From Luidia sarsii (Eukaryota > Echinodermata > Asteroidea > Paxillosida > Luidiidae), in contig OX465115.1 in the NCBI GenBank assembly GCA_949987565.1, positions 12,099,520 to 12,163,519 of the forward strand: a DNA stretch of 64,000 nt, read 5' to 3'. The notes below the pieces were generated by a model. It did not search any database. It was given only the letters and a program-made list of their open reading frames with translations, and was not told the origin of the DNA. The translations under genes were made by a program, and so were the position numbers. Of this stretch, positions 59,346 through 64,000 are shown one piece after another (the stretch's first letter is position 1; each line of letters begins with the position of its first letter).

Positions 59346-59590
59346 AGCAGCTACTCATGAGAAAGAAAATCAAGATGGTTTAATTTCGTTAGATAAAGGT
59401 CCACAAGGGAAAAAGTCAAGTAAAGAGTTTTATCAGAAGAGAAGACAGAACCATGTCATCGTATTATCCTCTTGGATGCGAAAGAAAATGGAGTCTAGAG
59501 GCCATTTGCAGAGAAACGTTGAAATGTTATGACATTGGCGGTAGAAAGTGTATTCAAAGAGAGCCTTTGTGCGAAGAGACCCTGAGATTC
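59346..59590 (-). mobile_element. Second, shorter copy of the same LINE 3' region
   Basis: This segment aligns with 58425-58680. Shared stretches include AAAGGTCCACAAGGGAAAA, CGTATTATCCTC, and the run around CTAGAGGCCATTTGCAGAG. Its lower-coordinate (3') edge abuts a GAA/GAG microsatellite, like the first copy. It lacks the last 300 bp of the first copy and loses similarity near 59590, so it is truncated at both ends or belongs to a subfamily with a shorter 3'UTR. Confidence 0.65.
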
Positions 59591-59699
59591 TGCAAAATGT
59601 TATCGACGGAGACCGGTCTCGAGACCGTTTCCTGTTCTGTGTCGTCGTGTCGGGGCGTTGGCTTGGTCTTGCCCCACTCAGCCTGCAATGTCCCCATTC

Positions 59700-59790
59700 T
59701 TAAGGTCAGACTGCCTCCGAGAAAGGTCTTGCCAGGGTCAAAACGCCAGGCACTTCACATTTCCGAGATTTTGCAAACAGTGCACACCAT
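59700..59790 (+). mobile_element. Decayed second-family Penelope-like fragment
   Basis: CTGCCTCCGAGAAAGGTC, TTGCCAGGGTCAAAACGCC, and GATTTTGCAAACAG match the family consensus in order. Confidence 0.4.
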
Positions 59791-60254
59791 TTTTTGTTAC
59801 ATGCTGAATCAGGATCTCATTTCAAGAATGCGAATTCCGAAGAAAAAAAAATGACAAAGGGGTATCATTATTAGGAGAAGTTTGTCGCCGAATGTGTCGC
59901 GACAACCTGTCCTCGACGGGAAAGACAGCCGTTTTCGTCGGCCGAGTTTTCTCGTTTACGCGATCATTCCGTAGATAGGTCGACAAGCGATCGAACGATC
60001 TTCCTGAGAAATACGCGAGACATTCGCCAGACTGATGAAATCTGTTGGAGGTTTCACATGTTTGAAGGGATTTTTTGTTGTTTCAGTTTCCACCGAAGAA
60101 ATAAAAAAAGTTGCTCCCGAGCAACTAGCGACGCTTTCAAATTCCCGCTCTGGTTTGGCAAGCCTTTTGCAGGCTTAGATACAATTGATGGAGTTTGCTG
60201 ATTTTCATTCGACATTGGGATCCTTTGCAAATAGATTCAGTGAGAGACCTCAGC

Positions 60255-60755
60255 AGACAGAGAGAGAGAGAGAGAGAGAGGAGAGACAAGAGAGAGGTGG
60301 AGAGGAGAGAGAGAGAGAGAAGAGAGAGAGTGAGAGAGAGAGAAGAGAGAGAGAGAAGAGAGAGAGAAGAGAGAAGAGAGAGAGAGAGAGGAGAGAGATG
60401 GAATTAGAGAGAGAGAAAGAGAAAGAGAGAGTGAGAGAAGAGAGAGAAGGGAGATAAGAGAGAGGGGAAGAGAGAGATAAGAGAGAGAGAAGAGAGAGAA
60501 GAGAGAGAGAAGAGAGAGAAGAGAGAGAGAGAAGAGAGAGAGAAGAGAGAGGGGAGAGAGAGAAGAGAGAGAAGGGGAGAGAAAGAGGGAGAGAAGAGAT
60601 AGAAGAGAGAGAAGAGAGAGAAGAGAGAGGGGAGAAGAGGGAGAGGGAGAAGAGGGAGAGAGAGAGAGAAAGAGAGAGAAGAGAGAGAGAAGAGAGAGAG
60701 AGAAAAAGAAGAGAGAGAGAGAAGAGAGAGAGAGAAGACAGAGAGAGAGAGAAGG

Positions 60756-60804
<49 letters not shown>

Positions 60805-60815
60805 AGAGAGAGTTG
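60255..60815. repeat. GA-rich tract (AGAGAGAAGAGAG)
   Basis: 560 bp of GA with GAAGAG and GGGAGA breaks on the plus strand. Confidence 0.93.
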
Positions 60816-61229
60816 TGACTCCATAATTGGAGCAAGCTAACCGTTTCTCGCAGGAACCTCCGAATTTGGAGCCCCGTTGGTTTTGCTACACGCCGGGCAC
60901 TCCGAATCCGGGCACCACTACATCAGTAGTGTCTAAGTTTTAACCAAAGACTGTTCAGCCATGCATAAAACAATTAATAGCATAACAAAATCCACACAGA
61001 CGTTAGTTTGTGCCAGGTTTGACTCGACTGCGCACATAGCCTCATAGGCTTACTCTTAATGGTTTCTTGCGCTGGTATTTTGATTATTTAGCGAGTTATG
61101 AATAAAAAAGCTCATTATTCAAAACTCCCCGTGTGGCGGTCGTGGAGACTAAAAAAAGTGGCCCTGTCCGAAGTGGCTATCGGTAAATACCGAGTGATCA
61201 CCTTGCACGCGCTCAGCTTGCGAATACCG

Positions 61230-61880
61230 GAGTATAGACCCGTCTTCGATGACGTCACGGTTTTGTTTATCGGCCATCTTGGATTACACACATGAGCACG
61301 TCGTCACCGCCGTTACTAAGTCAGCTGTGCATACAAACAACTCCACATGCACGGCGGCAAGTTTTGAACTCGTCGTATTTGTACTACTAATACTGCTTCT
61401 TACTAGTATTAATTACTTGTTGTGCCATGGAGGAATCTCTTTTTTATTCCTCCGTGGTTGTACCATGGATTGGAGGTACTTGTTTTGTTGAAAGATGATT
61501 AACTTTTGCGCTGTCCTTGGCTGTGGAAGCAGGGGGAATCGTGATAAGAAAAATCTTTTTATCGACAAGACAAAGACAAGAGAAGAGTGACGCAACTCGT
61601 ACACCTTCGCTAAAAAGATGGACGAAATGGTTGTCGCGGTTTAATTGTGTACGGATCTATTCCAGCAATAAAGCCGAGAATGTTATTATACCGGGCCTTG
61701 GAATTCCCATCGAGAGAACTGTAATAAGCCGACCGTGCAGCATTCGAATTCGCCATGATGACTAATGTAACGTTAAACGAACACAAACGTGCGAGCGAAA
61801 GCGTATGTGTGTACTCCAAGATGGCGGATCTCGCTGTTTCTAGTAGCAACGTGACGTCAGTAAGAAGGGTCTATAATCAC
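61230..61880 (+). mobile_element. Decayed inverted-repeat element with CRE and AAGATGGC motifs in its ends
   Basis: Left 61230-61294 and right 61802-61880 are inverted copies. Both hold TATAGACCC, TGACGTCACG, GCCATCTTGGA and TACACACAT in the same order, the right one with about 10 extra bases. In between are a 12-bp-stem hairpin (61424-61459) and a THAP-like start. The layout suits an internally deleted DNA transposon. P-type transposases carry an N-terminal THAP domain, so a P-superfamily source is a reasonable inference. No target duplication was found. Confidence 0.5.
61495..61590 (+). pseudogene. Broken THAP-like zinc-finger start
   Basis: An ATG at 61495 opens MINFCAVLGCGSRGNRDKKN, which matches the THAP pattern start (a residue or two after Met, Cys-x4-Cys, basic stretch, then an LFYR-type segment). 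The frame breaks in the T run at 61556-61560, where the alternative frame reads FYR. A stop follows at once in the first frame. The downstream Cys-x2-His pair of the domain is not found. It lies inside an inverted-repeat element, so it is more likely a transposase remnant than a host gene. Confidence 0.42.
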
Positions 61881-62300
61881 TCGAGTGACCGTGCCCATCA
61901 ACAAGAGAACGCCCCTCCCATGGTTGTGGATGAACGCAACCCCAGATTCCACCGCACACCCGTGGTAGATTCGTCCACCAAAACTCGTCGTCACTCACCG
62001 TCTATCGCACGGAGGCGAGCGCGCCGGATGCGCAGCGTTCACGCGAGCCCTCAAAACTTCGTAACGAGGCTCACAGTGAATCGTAACGCCTCGGCAAATC
62101 CACCCTGAAGTACAGGCCCGAAGTTAGAACTTTGTTTTTGGACACACCCATTCCGTTCCCTGCCGGCCTGTTGATGACCGCCGGGCACACGGATTCGTCC
62201 CATTTCCTTAGACGACGCGAGGGGCGTCCTACAGCCGCAGGGGAATCGTGACGTCAGTGGGAGAACCGAATAAGGCCCGCAAAATGGTATATCGGGTTCT

Positions 62301-62329
62301 CTTGGTAATGTTTGCACAACATTACCAAG
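62301..62329. repeat. Perfect 12-bp-stem hairpin
   Basis: CTTGGTAATGTT, loop TGCAC, then AACATTACCAAG. No T run follows, so it is not a terminator. Confidence 0.65.
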
Positions 62330-62599
62330 GTCACTGCCAGCACGCGCTCGTTTCCCTTAATGCGGTCATATTGCAGCGTTTATCACATGTTGAAGGACAC
62401 GCGACGGAAGTGTTGATTAGCGGAAACGGCACCCATTGATTTACAGTGATTGCCTGCCCGAAAGGGGTATTGGGTTGCGTTTGAGGAATGGCGATGGGTG
62501 GGAAGGGAATCATTGCCGTCCCGGCCCATCGGAGTCTACGTGTCGGAGTGTCAAGCTTCAGTAAATGTTTTAATTACATGGTCAATTAAAGTTACCGCG

Positions 62600-62655
62600 T
62601 GGCGATAGCTCAGCGGTCTGGTTGTCTGAAGTCGGACTCGGGGACCTTTTTTTTC
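62600..62655 (+). mobile_element. Possible tRNA-like SINE fragment
   Basis: GCGATAGCTCAGCGGTCTGG is an A-box match. The sequence then runs into GACTCGGGGACC and a T8 run; a true B box is absent. Confidence 0.3.
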
Positions 62656-63044
62656 GGAGGGGAGGGGGGGGGGCTGTAGCCGACCGATTCGTTCCCTCTG
62701 CTAAGTTGCCTGCGGATCTGCAATAAATCTTCACCCGCTTGCTTGTCGCCTTTGCAACAGTTCGTGAAGTAAGGGCGTCGGTGTTACGACCAAGCTTTCC
62801 ACAAGCACTTATTGGGGGATACTTTGGCGAGGTGAATTGGTTTGACTCGTCGTAGTGGAATGTATCGAGAATTTCCACAGGTGCTCATCGTGGGTGACCG
62901 TGCTACTTATAGTGGCCTACCCTGGTCACCCTGGTCACCGTGACTTCGAGTAGGGTCGTGGACTTCGGGTAACCTCGCACTCAAGTCGCAGGTTTTTTTT
63001 ATCTAATCTGGCCTCAGAACCCATTTCTAGACTTGAGGACAGAC

Positions 63045-63110
63045 AGCCTCCTGATGTCGGGCAAGGCATACCGCTTCGAAACGTTGAAGAAAAGATATAT
63101 AATAATGTCT
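63045..63110 (+). mobile_element. Decayed Penelope-like hammerhead fragment
   Basis: CTCCTGATGTC at 63048-63058 and TTCGAAACGTTGAAG at 63075-63089 flank a degraded stem II. GTCTCACCACAAAC after it recalls the GTGTCACCGCAAACC tail of other copies. A9 is lost, so it is probably inactive. Confidence 0.45.
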
Positions 63111-64000
63111 CACCACAAACAACCCTTGACTTGGTTGGTAACTCCACCACGGACACCTGAAATCGTGTCTGCACCTGCGTTTGTCATGAAGACCACGTGT
63201 GATCATGTGTCAATTTACATTGGGATTGAGTGACCCGGCGATTTTCAAGAAGTCCAAGATTTGAGGAAACGAGGAAAGACAACCGTGGGCCGAATTCAAG
63301 GAATGACCACAGTCTGTCGTGTCAGCTGTCTGCTGACGTACAATCAGGCCATTCCATTCACGAGAATAGGGGCGTTCAATGGAATTTCGGCGAATGCCTT
63401 CCGCAGATGCCAACAAAGTAAAGACAAAAGTATAATCGCTACCTTTTTGAAAAAAAATGCAATTCAGAATTGAAGCAAAACAATAACTCAGTTTGCATAC
63501 CTTCTTCTTTAAATTTTAGTGCCTTTTTTCAAAGGTAGTCTTTGACTTTCAGTAAGGATCTGATGGATGGAAGCGTCAGCCCTCTCCACATATTGTTCAT
63601 TCTGGTCAGTAAGTGGTTTAGGCCATTTGTGTGGATTGTTGTTCTTTATCAATCTTCACCGTAGAGTCGAGGCTTAAAACATTTCTCCGCGCTGCCCGAC
63701 TTTCTCGCTTTCTCTGGAGACGGTGCTACGAAGCCAAAACAAAATCGTAAAAAGCTTGTACGTCCCGTTGGGGGAAAAGGCGAGCCTGAGATTCTTCACG
63801 GAGAGAGTGAAAAAAAAAACACCGAGACACTCTTCACCAGAACCACACGACACTTTTAGAGCCGAGTCACCTCTTGATACAAAAAAAAAACCTTCCCCAC
63901 TCACACGTACATATAGAAAACTCTTAAGAACGACAACAACTGGACAAAGATGAGAAATGCTGCCACTATTTTGATGCCTCTCGCTGCTTCTGCTTGTTTA

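Larger units (their letters stand above)
61881..64000. other. Unique sequence to the window end
   Basis: Apart from the hairpin, SINE and Penelope remnants listed, nothing gene-like. A TGACGTCAG at about 62250 and short frames only. Confidence 0.35.

Overview
The window looks like non-coding nuclear DNA from an animal genome. There are no operons, no dense open reading frames and no prokaryotic signals. It contains a TATA-box first exon with a GT splice donor, a LINE 3' end, Penelope-type repeats carrying hammerhead-like ribozyme motifs, tRNA-derived SINE heads, several MITE families and very long GA/CT tracts. A marine invertebrate, perhaps an echinoderm, would fit; the foldback element recalls sea-urchin TU elements and the Penelope-like repeats are common in such genomes. 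The taxonomic call is inference and not decisive. Most long reading frames in the window are translations of simple repeats and are left out.

Layout. 0-13 kb: mostly unique sequence cut by purine tracts (2.4-3.1, 3.8-4.4, 5.8-6.2 kb), small tandem repeats, and hairpin MITEs of one family at 7.8-8.0 and 11.15-11.6 kb. 13-21 kb: a CT tract, a SINE, and old Penelope-like and other dispersed repeat copies. 21.18-21.67 kb (minus strand): the best candidate for a real host gene, the promoter, 5'UTR and signal-peptide exon of an unrecognised secreted peptide. 22 kb: a G-rich 110-bp minisatellite upstream of that promoter. 25-36 kb: large CT tracts, Penelope-like copies, and a complete 1.13-kb foldback transposon (28204-29332) with an internal 31-bp array and a perfect 9-bp target duplication. 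38-40 kb: a 24-bp GA-rich array and a GA tract. 41.7-41.97 kb: a head-to-head Penelope terminal repeat pair with a hammerhead-like motif on each strand. 45-52.3 kb: a dense cluster of small transposons, with three arrays of 42-bp palindromic units, two copies of a 46-bp-TIR MITE, and four of the five TGTGACCCGG MITEs. 53.7-55.1 kb: a GA tract. 56.4-57.6 kb: a 62-bp minisatellite. 58-59.6 kb: two 5'-truncated LINE 3' ends lying in or beside (GAA/TTC)n. 61.2-61.9 kb: a decayed element with inverted ends (CRE and AAGATGGC motifs) and a broken THAP-like start.

The genes do not form a pathway. The interesting biology is in the mobile DNA: ribozyme-bearing Penelope terminal repeats, a LINE apparently targeted to microsatellites, a foldback element, and palindromic satellite arrays. 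About 15% of the window is strand-asymmetric polypurine/polypyrimidine DNA. One putative secreted-peptide gene starts in the window; its later exons could not be identified.
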